A stretch of 19,831 nucleotides of DNA from DATKGN01 sp964385705 (GCA_964385705.1 CAYLQG010000014.1:1-19831); one strand, 5' to 3'; counted from the first letter of the stretch, positions 6,585 through 14,431 are shown. Numbers and translations are program-made. Notes: generated from the sequence alone by a model not told the origin.

Positions 6585-9317
6585 ATGTTTAACTTCATCG
6601 GAAAACTTCTCGACAGCAATGAAAAGGAACTAGCGAAAATCAGAAAAATTGTAGCAACAATTAACGCTCATGAGGCGGATATGAAACGCCTCAAGGATAC
6701 TGATTTCGTGAAGAAAACGGCGGAATATAAGGAACGCCTTTCAGGCGGAAGCAGTCTGGATGAACTTTTACCCGAAGCCTACGCATTGGTCCGCGAAGCA
6801 TCACTACGTGCGCTCGGACAACGGCATTTTGATGTACAGCTAATTGCAGCGACCGTCCTCCATGAAGGGAAAGTTGCAGAACAAAGAACCGGCGAAGGCA
6901 AAACCTTGTCTGCAATTCCGGCACTTTACCTGAATGCCTTAACCGGAAAGGGTGTGCATCTTGTGACCGTTAACGATTATTTGGCCCGGCGCGATGCGGG
7001 ATGGATGGCACCAATATTTCACTTATTAGGTTTGAAAGTTGCCGCGATGATCAGTGAGCAGTCCTTCCTGTATGATCCGTCGTTTGAAGACCCGAATGCG
7101 ACTGACTGGCGGCTGAAGAATCTGAAGCAAATTTCGCGGCGTGAAGCGTATCTTGCAGATGTGACGTATGGTATCAACAGTGAATACGGATTTGATTACC
7201 TTCGGGATAACATGGTGTCAGATATCACTCAGGTCGTTCAGCGCGACTATCATTACGCCGTTGTCGATGAGGTAGATTCGGTCCTTATTGATGAAGCCCG
7301 AACGCCGCATATCATTTCCGCACCTGATATGGAAGCTACACACGCGTACTACGATTACGCAAAACTTGTCGACAAATTAAATAAAGACACGGATTTCAGC
7401 ATTGACGAAAAATTGCGTACGTCCCATCTTACGGATCACGGAATATTAAAGGTTGAGAAAATGCTCGGCATCGGGAATATTTATGAAAAAGATTTTGAAA
7501 CTGTGCATCATATAGAAGCGGCATTAAAAGCCAGAGCGCTGTTTCAGCGGGAAAAAGATTATATCGTCAAGGACGGACAGGTTGTCATCGTCGATGAATT
7601 TACCGGACGACTTCTGGTCGGCCGGAGATTCAGTGAAGGGATTCATCAGGCAATCGAAGCCAAAGAGGGTGTCGCAATTCAACAGGAAAGTAAAACCCTT
7701 GCGACCGTATCGCTTCAGAATTATTTCCGTATGTACCAAAAGCTGGCGGGTATGACGGGAACCGCCGCAACGGAGGCCGAAGAGTTTCATAAAATTTACA
7801 ATCTCGACGTCGTTGTTATCCCGACTCATCGCAATATGATCCGTAATGACTTTGCCGACAGCGTATATAAAACGCCGAGAGCAAAGTATGCGGCAATAGT
7901 TGAAGACATCATTGAATGTCACAAGCGGGGTCAACCGGTACTCGTCGGTACCACATCAATCGATAAGAATGAAATCATCAGTGATTTTCTCAAGCGCAAA
8001 GGTGTTCCTCATCAAGTGCTTAACGCAAAAAATCATTTACAGGAGGCCTCCATCATCGCAGAGGCGGGAAATCGCGGTTCCGTTACTGTCGCTACCAACA
8101 TGGCCGGCCGCGGAGTCGATATTATTCTGGGCGGCTCGCGCAGGGAAAAGTGGGAAGTTGGCAATGATAAACAGTGGGAAAAAGAAGAAGTTGTGTGGAA
8201 AAAACGGCATGATGAGGTTGTCGCTTTGGGCGGACTTCATGTGATCGGCACCGAACGCCATGAGTCACGCCGGATTGATAATCAGCTTCGTGGCCGCTCA
8301 GGCCGTCAGGGCGATCCCGGCTCAACACGATTTTATGTGTCGCTTGAAGATGACATTATGCGGCTCTTCGGCGGTGATCAGGTCGCAAAACTCATGACTG
8401 TTTTCAAGCTTCCTGAGAATGTGCCGCTTGAACATCCGATGGTCTCACGGGCTATCGAGCAGGCGCAGATAAAGGTGGAGGGGTTTCATTTTGATTCCCG
8501 GAAGCATTTGGTTGACTACGACGATGTTCTTAATAAACAGCGTGAGATTGTCTATCGAAGACGAAGAAAGATTCTGGAAGGGGAACGGCAACGGGATTCC
8601 ATTCTAGAAAACACGACAGCTGAGGTTGTTAACCTTGTCACGATTTATTCATCTGAAAAAGAATCGACATTTGATCGGGAGAAGATCGCATCGGAATTTT
8701 GTTCGATCATCCCGTTTGATCCCGCGTCTCAGCAGCAATTACTTCATCAATTGGAACAGACACATGATGCGCCGCAAATGTCCGAGTTTTTAACCAAACT
8801 CGTGACAGACATGTATGATGCCCGCGAGAAACAGGTATCTCCCGAAGTGATGAGCCAGATCGAGCGATGGGTCAGTCTAAATGTGATCGATAATCTATGG
8901 ATGGATCATCTGGACGCGATAGACGATTTACGGGAAGGTATCGGTCTAAGGGGCTACGGACAACTTGACCCGCTTGTTGAGTACAAAAATGAAGCATTTA
9001 ATATGTTTGAGCGCTTAATAGCGACCATTGATAGCGAAATAGTCCATAGAATTTTTAAAGTGCAGGTACAGGCGTCACCCAATCAGACGGCGCAACCTAT
9101 ACAAGCCCAGCCCGCGCCGCAGTTTCAACCGGCAGGTAAAAATGAAACACCCGAAATTGAAACGAAACTGAGCCAGGCGGCAAAAAAAATGCGGACCAAC
9201 AGTGAATCCACTCAGGTTCCGGTCGTTAATGCCGCAAAAAAGCTGGGCCGCAACGATCCGTGCTGGTGCGGCAGCGGTAAGAAGTGGAAAAAGTGCCACT
9301 ATCCTAAGACCGGGTAG
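6585..9317 (+). CDS. secA: Preprotein translocase ATPase SecA
   Basis: SecA drives export of unfolded proteins through SecYEG at the membrane. The 910-residue length is normal. Counting from the upstream ATG at 6582, the Walker A is TGEGKT (103-108) and the DEAD-like Walker B is VVDEVDSVLIDEAR (227-240). Further conserved blocks are VTVNDYLARRDAGWM, GRLLVGRRFSEGIHQAIEAK, MTGTAATEAEEF, NMAGRGVDI, GGLHVIGTERHESRRIDNQL and GRSGRQGDPGSTRFY. The C-terminus has a Gln/Pro-rich linker and a zinc-binding SEC-C motif (Cys894, Cys896, Cys905, His906). The second of two adjacent ATGs is chosen because MFNFIGKLL fits SecA N-termini better. It is the last gene of the serS unit. Confidence 0.97.
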   Translation: MFNFIGKLLDSNEKELAKIRKIVATINAHEADMKRLKDTDFVKKTAEYKERLSGGSSLDELLPEAYALVREASLRALGQRHFDVQLIAATVLHEGKVAEQRTGEGKTLSAIPALYLNALTGKGVHLVTVNDYLARRDAGWMAPIFHLLGLKVAAMISEQSFLYDPSFEDPNATDWRLKNLKQISRREAYLADVTYGINSEYGFDYLRDNMVSDITQVVQRDYHYAVVDEVDSVLIDEARTPHIISAPDMEATHAYYDYAKLVDKLNKDTDFSIDEKLRTSHLTDHGILKVEKMLGIGNIYEKDFETVHHIEAALKARALFQREKDYIVKDGQVVIVDEFTGRLLVGRRFSEGIHQAIEAKEGVAIQQESKTLATVSLQNYFRMYQKLAGMTGTAATEAEEFHKIYNLDVVVIPTHRNMIRNDFADSVYKTPRAKYAAIVEDIIECHKRGQPVLVGTTSIDKNEIISDFLKRKGVPHQVLNAKNHLQEASIIAEAGNRGSVTVATNMAGRGVDIILGGSRREKWEVGNDKQWEKEEVVWKKRHDEVVALGGLHVIGTERHESRRIDNQLRGRSGRQGDPGSTRFYVSLEDDIMRLFGGDQVAKLMTVFKLPENVPLEHPMVSRAIEQAQIKVEGFHFDSRKHLVDYDDVLNKQREIVYRRRRKILEGERQRDSILENTTAEVVNLVTIYSSEKESTFDREKIASEFCSIIPFDPASQQQLLHQLEQTHDAPQMSEFLTKLVTDMYDAREKQVSPEVMSQIERWVSLNVIDNLWMDHLDAIDDLREGIGLRGYGQLDPLVEYKNEAFNMFERLIATIDSEIVHRIFKVQVQASPNQTAQPIQAQPAPQFQPAGKNETPEIETKLSQAAKKMRTNSESTQVPVVNAAKKLGRNDPCWCGSGKKWKKCHYPKTG

Positions 9318-9325
9318 TGATTTAT
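9297..9325 (+). terminator. Hairpin at the secA stop, probable terminator
   Basis: CACTATCC (9297-9304) pairs with GGGTAGTG (9312-9319), eight pairs with one G-T and a 7-base loop. It is followed by ATTTAT, a weak T-run. The stem contains the secA stop codon. Confidence 0.5.
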
Positions 9326-9361
9326 ATTGTCAAAACAATTTCATAATACTTTTTATCACCT

Positions 9362-9805
9362 ATGACACTTCATCGGCAGGAAATGGATATGCCTCGAAAA
9401 TCGTGGGTTCGGGATCTTGTTGATCCTGGTGGCACGTTACCTAAAGTCATTTTGATAAATGGTCAGGTTAAAGATGAATATCAAATTAAACGCATTATCT
9501 ATAGCGGAAATGAGATCGGAGAAGCATGGATGAAGGGCGACAAGTTTCGTTGTTTTGATAGAATAGCTATTCTTGAACAGGGAAGACCCAAGGGTTGTGG
9601 ACTGGCCACTTATGTGTATGCAATTGAGGATGCCCTGTATGAGGGAGTTACGTTTGGGACGTCTAGCGGGTCTTTAACAGAAGATACTGTTAAAATATGG
9701 AGAATATTAAGAGATACGGGAGTGGCAAGAGTAAATAGGGAATTTTATCCAGTTCCAGACAACAAATTTAAAGGAAATTATCGGGTGTATCCTAAAACTC
9801 CCTAA
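9362..9805 (+). CDS. Hypothetical protein, GNAT-like acetyltransferase fold suspected
   Basis: I do not recognise a named family for this 147-residue soluble protein. The segment RPKGCGLATYVYAIEDAL (residues 75-92) fits the acetyl-CoA-binding signature (Q/R-x-x-G-x-G/A) of GNAT N-acetyltransferases. The later WRILRDTGVARVNREF and GNYRVY resemble the helix and last strands of that fold. No catalytic residue can be assigned and the N-terminal half is not obviously GNAT. ATGs at 9362, 9383 and 9389 are all possible starts; 9383 or 9389 would drop an unremarkable 7-9 residues. A CATAAT -10-like box (9342-9347) precedes it without a convincing -35. It stands alone between the secA hairpin and a glycosyltransferase. 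Confidence 0.6.
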   Translation: MTLHRQEMDMPRKSWVRDLVDPGGTLPKVILINGQVKDEYQIKRIIYSGNEIGEAWMKGDKFRCFDRIAILEQGRPKGCGLATYVYAIEDALYEGVTFGTSSGSLTEDTVKIWRILRDTGVARVNREFYPVPDNKFKGNYRVYPKTP

Positions 9806-9933
9806 TGAGTAGAATTTATACGGCGAATATTTTTAGGTACCTTATTTTGATAGTATTTCAAAAATGAGTATCCAAAGATTCGTAACAAACGGGTTTACTC
9901 TTCATACGTCAGGATTCATGTGCAATTAACTCA

Positions 9934-9961
9934 TTGAAATTTATCATGAGTAGGGTATTAT
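9934..9961 (+). promoter_or_regulatory. Promoter for the first GT39-like gene
   Basis: TTGAAA (9934-9939), 16 bases, then TATTAT (9956-9961). This predicts initiation near 9968, only about 3 bases before the apparent N-terminal codon at 9971. Confidence 0.55.
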
Positions 9962-9970
9962 GTTGATAGT

Positions 9971-11239
9971 ATAAAGACCATTCGAAAACCCCAATTTTTC
10001 ATTCCTTTATTTCTTGCACTGGGCATTATTTATAGAGCGCTTCTCATTGCATCAAATCCTCAGCCTTTTGTAGCTGATCAGACGTACTATCGTGATATTG
10101 CCGTTGGGATTCTTAATTTCGGCGTATTCGCTGACACGATGCGAACATATGGATATCCGATGATCGTCGCGGTGTGGTTTAAACTATTTGGTGTTGGAAA
10201 TGCGATGGCATGGAAATTCATGCAGGTGTTGGGAGATGTTCTGATAGCATTTCTCGTTTATTTGACCGCAAAAGATGTTTTCGGAAGAAAATTACCTGCC
10301 ACAATAGCGTTTATTCTCTATTGTGCCAGTCCGTTCGTCGCCGTTTATGCGGGTATGATGCTTACAGAAGTATCTTCTGTATTTTGTATAGTACTATTTA
10401 TATTTTTATGGCATCGTTATTTCTTAACGAAAAAAATACTTTATCTCGTTTCCGGAGTATTTTTTATGTCGTACCTATCAGAAATACGGCCTGTTTATTT
10501 TTATTTTATGGTCGGATTATTTGTAGTTACCCTTTTGCTCATGCTTAAAATGCGGGTAAGTTGGTATAAATGGATTCCCATCATTGTCGCTTTCATCCTG
10601 CCTATATCCTACGCAATTGCCGGCAATTACGTCATGTTCGGTAGAATTTCCCCCCTTGTTGTGGACGGTGGATTTTCACGTCAACTGGTCGGAAGTGAAT
10701 ATATGGAAGGGCGAGCGCCGCATCCGATTGACCGCCCCGGTGGGTTCCCTGATCGAGTAGTTGCGATGCAGTGGGCACTCGGATGGCCATACGATGGGGC
10801 ACATAGAGATAGTATGGCCAACGACGAGTTGAAGGAAGGGATCGCCATTGCGAGAAAAGATCCTATGCATTTTCTCCGGGAGCGTCTGAATAAAGCTTGG
10901 TATATATGGGAGAAGCAGTATCTATTTATTTTTACCGAAGCCCCGCAAGCGATTGAGACTGCGGTTTCCATCACAAATTTGCTACTTATCCTTTTTGCTG
11001 TTTTAGGAATAACATATTTTGGAACACGACCTATGCAATGGCATCAGCGTATAATTTGGTTAACCTGTATTGCCATCATTCTTTACACTACGGTCGCACA
11101 CATGGTTTCCGACGGGGAAGAGCGTTACTCGCTTCCTGCATATCCGATTCTTTTTATATTTGCCGGGTATGCGCTATCGATAATTAAGGATCTGGTCCGA
11201 AAACCGGTTATCAAAATAGAAAGATCCAATCGAAGATAG
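9971..11239 (+). CDS. GT39/PMT-like multi-pass membrane glycosyltransferase, start codon unusual
   Basis: A polytopic membrane protein of about 422 residues, built like GT39/ArnT-type enzymes that transfer sugars from a polyprenyl-phosphate carrier outside the membrane. The first ATG in frame is at 10139, but the family's N-terminus lies upstream in the same open frame: KTIRKPQFFIPLFLALGIIY, then VADQTYYRDIA, which holds the acidic residue expected in the first outside loop. The frame is open back to 9950 and has no ATG or GTG before 10139. ATA at 9971 would give M/I-KTIRKPQ, a natural-looking beginning. Many hydrophobic segments follow, and the C-terminal HMVSDGEERYSLPAYPILF is typical of these enzymes. 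Whether ATA is used, or is a mutation or error in an ATG, is unresolved. Acceptor and donor are unknown. Confidence 0.75.
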   Translation: MKTIRKPQFFIPLFLALGIIYRALLIASNPQPFVADQTYYRDIAVGILNFGVFADTMRTYGYPMIVAVWFKLFGVGNAMAWKFMQVLGDVLIAFLVYLTAKDVFGRKLPATIAFILYCASPFVAVYAGMMLTEVSSVFCIVLFIFLWHRYFLTKKILYLVSGVFFMSYLSEIRPVYFYFMVGLFVVTLLLMLKMRVSWYKWIPIIVAFILPISYAIAGNYVMFGRISPLVVDGGFSRQLVGSEYMEGRAPHPIDRPGGFPDRVVAMQWALGWPYDGAHRDSMANDELKEGIAIARKDPMHFLRERLNKAWYIWEKQYLFIFTEAPQAIETAVSITNLLLILFAVLGITYFGTRPMQWHQRIIWLTCIAIILYTTVAHMVSDGEERYSLPAYPILFIFAGYALSIIKDLVRKPVIKIERSNRR

Positions 11240-11258
11240 CATTGTTATCTTTTTTTTT
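11233..11258 (+). terminator. Intrinsic terminator after the first GT39-like gene
   Basis: AAGATAGC (11233-11240), loop ATT, GTTATCTT (11244-11251), with one G-T pair, running into an unbroken T tract to 11258. The stop codon TAG lies inside the left arm. Confidence 0.8.
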
Positions 11259-11284
11259 GTTTGAATTGTACCTCCATGTATAAT
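11257..11284 (+). promoter_or_regulatory. Promoter for the second GT39-like gene
   Basis: TTGTTT (11257-11262), 16 bases, then a perfect TATAAT (11279-11284). Initiation is expected near 11291, at the ATG of the small upstream frame (11292). Confidence 0.6.
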
Positions 11285-11304
11285 AGGCCTGATGGAATTA
11301 ACAA
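11279..11304 (+). repeat. Promoter-plus-start module, copy 1
   Basis: TATAATAG, five variable bases, then ATGGAATTAACAA. It matches copy 2 (13028-13053) at 22 of 26 positions, including the exact spacing from -10 box to ATG. The two copies flank the second GT39-like gene. Confidence 0.6.
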
Positions 11305-11327
11305 GTGCGCATGAAGCCCGGATTTGA
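11292..11327 (+). CDS. Small upstream ORF or start-codon remnant (11 residues)
   Basis: The ATG lies 7 bases after TATAAT and opens a frame encoding MELTSAHEARI, ending at TGA 11325-11327. It is out of frame with, and overlaps the 5' end of, the glycosyltransferase frame, stopping 13 bases before that gene's ATG at 11341. It could be a leader peptide that hands ribosomes to the downstream start, or a scar of the duplicated start seen at 13041. No expression evidence is available. Confidence 0.3.
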   Translation: MELTSAHEARI

Positions 11328-11340
11328 ACGAAGTAATGTT

Positions 11341-12987
11341 ATGGTAAAGAAGTTGAAAGTACCGGTTAGCACGGCTCTGCTGATCGGAATATTATTATTG
11401 GCATTATTCTTTCGGTTGAATCTTTTGGGGCGTATTCCTCCGGGCATGACGGATGACGAACTTCGCGAAGCGTATAGCGCTTCAGCAATTTGGCATACCG
11501 GACACGACTTGACCCGCGGTTTATTCCTTCCATTCACTTTTGTCGTAAATAACTTTTCTTTTTCCCCAGTGCCCATCTATATAGCGGCACCGTTCGTCGG
11601 CATTTTAGGTATTACTCCTTTTAGTGCCCGCCTTCCGTTCGCTCTAGCCGGAGTTTTATCCGTGCTATTCACTTATATCGCCGCCAGGCGCCTCACTCGG
11701 CAACAACCCGTCGCACTATTCTCGGCATTTGTCATGTCGAGTAATGTCTGGGCCATTCAAATCTCCAGACTGGCTCACGAAGCGATCTTTGCTCAGATGT
11801 TTTATCTTGCTGGTATATGTGTATTTCTCACGGATTGGAGAAAAAAAGCGCCTTATTATGTTGGCGTATCCGGGGTTTTACTTTTTCTAGCCTTCAATAG
11901 TTATGATGCAACAAAAATATTGTATTTGCCCATTCTTATCGTGCTTTGTATGCTAAAGCGGAAAGAATTTAAAAAACGTAACCATGCGCTCATTATTATA
12001 GTGTCTTGTGCGGTAATTACCTTCGGAATTTTTTCATATCTCTTTTTGTTTCAAAAGGCCGGCGTGCATGGGTCAGCGTATACAGTCTTTCAAAATGTAG
12101 AGTCAGGTCAGTCAGTCGAACTTGCGCGACGGGCATCAAGTGCACCGGAATTACTGAAAGTTCTTTTTCACAATAAGGTAACGTATTATCTTGACATATT
12201 TCTTCATCATTTTCTCTATGTATTTTCCCCTGATTTTCTCTTTCTAAATCAGGAAGCGAGTGGCGTTCTGTCACTTTGGCTGCGCGGAAATCTATATTAC
12301 ATCGAATTGCCATTATTGTTGCTCGGAATGGTAACGCTGTCCAGCGTAAATCTTCCTATTTTTTTCTTCTGTGTTTCGCTAATGTTTATCGGAGCATTGC
12401 CAGCGGGAATAGGACCCGAACCGTTTACCTATGCGACGAGGGCGTCGTTTGTTCTTCCATGGCTTACTCTATTTATCGGCGCAGGCGCAATATATCTTGT
12501 GAATCTGGTCAAAAAGAAATTATGGAAAGTCTGTGTCATAGTACTTATTGCCTCATTGTACGTGTATGTTATCGGCGGATACCTATCCCAGTATTATTTT
12601 GAGTGGTCAATAAATAATGCGGCGTATTTTTCGAAAGGGACAGAAGATCTTATTGCATATGTTTCACCGCTTATGAACAGATACAAAACATTCGAAGTAG
12701 CCAATGTTAATGACACATTTGTTTTGCATTGGGCGCTTTTTAATCACACGGATGTCCGGAAATTGCAGGTTTTCTATAAACTGAAAAACCAATATGAATT
12801 CCAACCGGTAAAAATTTTACTTTCCTGCAAAAATACCGGAACGGAAGATCCAAGAATGACGATGGATACCGGAGAAATCTATGCGGCGAATCCGTCATGT
12901 CACAGCCAAACAGCCGATCACATAATTACATTGCCCGACGGAAGCCCGCAGTGGGCTGTTTACGTTAGGTCACGGGTGGCTCCATAG
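11341..12987 (+). CDS. GT39/PMT-like membrane glycosyltransferase
   Basis: A polytopic membrane protein of about 548 residues in the GT39/PMT superfamily. After the first membrane segment comes GRIPPGMTDDELREAYSASA, whose Asp-Asp-Glu fits the catalytic acidic position in the first outside loop. Next are the family-like arrangement PFSARLPFALAGVLSVLFTY and about ten more hydrophobic segments. A soluble C-terminal domain of about 130 residues (from about base 12600) is probably on the outer face. Likely substrates are polyprenyl-phosphate sugars for cell-surface glycans or glycoproteins; the exact sugar is unknown. Possible starts are GTG 11305, ATG 11311 and ATG 11341. The last is chosen because MVKKLKVPVSTALLIG directly precedes the first membrane helix. 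It follows its own strong promoter. Confidence 0.85.
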   Translation: MVKKLKVPVSTALLIGILLLALFFRLNLLGRIPPGMTDDELREAYSASAIWHTGHDLTRGLFLPFTFVVNNFSFSPVPIYIAAPFVGILGITPFSARLPFALAGVLSVLFTYIAARRLTRQQPVALFSAFVMSSNVWAIQISRLAHEAIFAQMFYLAGICVFLTDWRKKAPYYVGVSGVLLFLAFNSYDATKILYLPILIVLCMLKRKEFKKRNHALIIIVSCAVITFGIFSYLFLFQKAGVHGSAYTVFQNVESGQSVELARRASSAPELLKVLFHNKVTYYLDIFLHHFLYVFSPDFLFLNQEASGVLSLWLRGNLYYIELPLLLLGMVTLSSVNLPIFFFCVSLMFIGALPAGIGPEPFTYATRASFVLPWLTLFIGAGAIYLVNLVKKKLWKVCVIVLIASLYVYVIGGYLSQYYFEWSINNAAYFSKGTEDLIAYVSPLMNRYKTFEVANVNDTFVLHWALFNHTDVRKLQVFYKLKNQYEFQPVKILLSCKNTGTEDPRMTMDTGEIYAANPSCHSQTADHIITLPDGSPQWAVYVRSRVAP

Positions 12988-13024
12988 ATAGGTGTACAAA
13001 ATCCGTATATCTTTATCATGTGGA

Positions 13025-13033
13025 TGATATAAT
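13025..13033 (+). promoter_or_regulatory. Extended -10 promoter (TGA-TATAAT) of the PNPOx-like gene
   Basis: A perfect TATAAT (13028-13033) preceded by the extended TGn element, with no recognisable -35. The ATG at 13041 is 7 bases after the box, so the transcript should be leaderless. Confidence 0.6.
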
Positions 13034-13053
13034 AGTCTCAATGGAATTAACAA
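13028..13053 (+). repeat. Promoter-plus-start module, copy 2
   Basis: TATAATAG, five variable bases, ATGGAATTAACAA: 22 of 26 positions identical to 11279-11304. Here the ATG opens a full-length gene. Confidence 0.6.
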
Positions 13054-13511
13054 AACGACAGGTATTGGATTTTTTAGGAGAGTATAAATTCATGACCGTT
13101 GCGACATGCGGCGAATTCCCGTGGATTGCATCGGTTTATTACACGTTTGATAATAATTTAAACCTTTATTTCTTAAGTTCGCCGACGACCCTCCACGCAA
13201 AACAGATTGAAAAAAACAACAGAGTTTCCGTATCTATCGCCGACAGCCATCAGGAAATAAATAAATTAAAGCGGGGGATACAACTATCAGGTATTGCAAA
13301 ACAAATATCTGATGTGGCGAAGATGAAGCATGCTCTTTCTTTATGGAAATCGTCGCTTGATGTCCGCGATCCTGAGTTAACATATGAAAATATGGTGAAG
13401 AAAATCGTTACCGGCCGTATGTATATCATTAAACCGTTAAGAATCAAACTTTTTGATCAAAAACTATTTCCCGTTGACGACGGCCGCGAGCCCGTGCTTA
13501 TTCTTGTGTAA
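13041..13511 (+). CDS. Pyridoxamine 5'-phosphate oxidase-like (FMN-binding split barrel) protein
   Basis: A soluble protein of 156 residues with the pattern of the PNPOx-like split-barrel family. FMTVATCGEFPWIASVYYTFD begins the first strands. LYFLSSPTTLHAKQIEKNNRVSVSIAD is the characteristic phosphate-binding middle region, and GIQLSGIAKQI follows. The C-terminal RMYIIKPLRIKLFDQ completes the barrel. Members bind FMN, F420 or haem and have varied oxidoreductase roles; which applies is not visible. An ATG at 13020 would add seven residues, but the TATAAT at 13028-13033 lies inside that extension. The leaderless start at 13041 is therefore preferred. It is two bases upstream of pyrD and probably co-transcribed with it. 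Confidence 0.8.
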   Translation: MELTKRQVLDFLGEYKFMTVATCGEFPWIASVYYTFDNNLNLYFLSSPTTLHAKQIEKNNRVSVSIADSHQEINKLKRGIQLSGIAKQISDVAKMKHALSLWKSSLDVRDPELTYENMVKKIVTGRMYIIKPLRIKLFDQKLFPVDDGREPVLILV

Positions 13512-13513
13512 TC

Positions 13514-14431
13514 ATGTCACCTCACCGCACGATAATCGGATCGTTATACCGCGCTGTTTTCAAACCGCTTGCGTTTCAGTTTGATGCGGAATTCGTCCAT
13601 AATTCAATTTCTTCTTTTGGGGAACACCTTGAATTTACTGCACCGCTTGTTGCGGCAGTATTCGGTTACAAAAATCCATTGTTAAAAAAGAACGTATTAG
13701 GTATTGAATTTGAAAATCCTATCGGGCTTTCCGCAGGTTTTGATAATGACGGCCATGTAGCCAGAATTATGAAATATGTGGGATTCGGATTTAATAGTGT
13801 GGGGACGGTGACAGCGAAATCAAGTCCCGGTAATCCGTATCCACGGCTCGGCCGCTTACCGAAATCCCAGTCCCTTCTTGTGAATAAAGGCTTTAAATCC
13901 GAAGGAGCCGACCGTATAGCCAAACGACTTGATGGTAAAAATCTGACTGGTCATACGATCGGGATAAGCGTTGGGAGTACGAATTCGCCGATGGTGAACA
14001 CCATTCCCAAAGCAATTGATGATTATCTCTACACATTTGAATTATTTAAGAAAAAACCATATGTGAAGTATTTTGAAATGAATATCAGCTGTCCGAATAC
14101 TGCCATGACAGAATCATTTACTGATACACGTAATTTCAAAAAACTTGTTAGCGAAGTTGTTTCCCTAAAAATACAACAACCGATATTTGTGAAGATGCCC
14201 AANNNNNNNNNNNNNNNNNNNNNNNNNNNNNNNNNNNNNNNNNNNNNNNNNNNNNNNNNNNNNNNNNNNNNNNNNNNNNNNNNNNNNNNNNNNNNNNNNN
14301 NNAAATTGACCTGCGGAGCAGACCTGGTGCAGCTTATCACCGGTATCATTTTCGAAGGACCACAACTAATAGGGGAGTTAACAAGTGCATTGGTAGAACG
14401 GAATGTTGAAATCGGCGTCCCAAGAGCCTAA
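13514..14431 (+). CDS. pyrD: Dihydroorotate dehydrogenase, class-2-like (interrupted by assembly gap)
   Basis: PyrD oxidises dihydroorotate to orotate in pyrimidine synthesis using FMN. The N-terminal helix region (about 1-60) and the blocks NPIGLSAGFDNDGHVARIMK, FGFNSVGTVTAKSSPGNPYP and LLVNKGFKSEGAD follow the membrane-associated, quinone-linked class 2 pattern. The catalytic-base motif reads NISCPNT, with Cys where E. coli PyrD has Ser175, as in class 1 enzymes. The C-terminal CGADLVQLITGIIFEGPQL is the end of the FMN phosphate-binding region. The 100 N replace about 34 codons in frame. Compared with E. coli PyrD from memory, roughly 80-90 residues belong there, so the true gene is longer. 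A complete gene is probable but not proven. Confidence 0.85.
   Translation: MSPHRTIIGSLYRAVFKPLAFQFDAEFVHNSISSFGEHLEFTAPLVAAVFGYKNPLLKKNVLGIEFENPIGLSAGFDNDGHVARIMKYVGFGFNSVGTVTAKSSPGNPYPRLGRLPKSQSLLVNKGFKSEGADRIAKRLDGKNLTGHTIGISVGSTNSPMVNTIPKAIDDYLYTFELFKKKPYVKYFEMNISCPNTAMTESFTDTRNFKKLVSEVVSLKIQQPIFVKMPXXXXXXXXXXXXXXXXXXXXXXXXXXXXXXXXXXKLTCGADLVQLITGIIFEGPQLIGELTSALVERNVEIGVPRA
14203..14302. other. Assembly gap (100 N) inside pyrD
   Basis: Exactly 100 N, the usual placeholder for a gap of unknown length. The reading frame is kept across it, apparently by chance. Coordinates to the right are therefore nominal. Confidence 0.95.

Noticed and set aside
7524..7934. Long antisense open frame within secA, and similar ones in other genes.
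   Set aside because: It overlaps a fully conserved SecA segment and encodes no recognisable protein; a shadow frame.
9803..9972. Repeated ATGAGTA and TTGATAGTAT words in the gap before the first glycosyltransferase.
   Set aside because: The copies differ in spacing and are short and AT-rich. Not enough to call a repeat element.
12943..12957. AGCCC/GGGCT hairpin near the end of the second glycosyltransferase, a possible terminator.
   Set aside because: It is inside the coding region, has a five-pair stem and is followed by GTTTACG rather than a T-run.
14376..14394. AGTTAACAAGTGC in pyrD resembles AATTAACAAGTGC near 11295, and both encode ELTSA.
   Set aside because: It is in the middle of a conserved PyrD C-terminus with no promoter-like sequence before it. 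A short chance match is enough to explain it.
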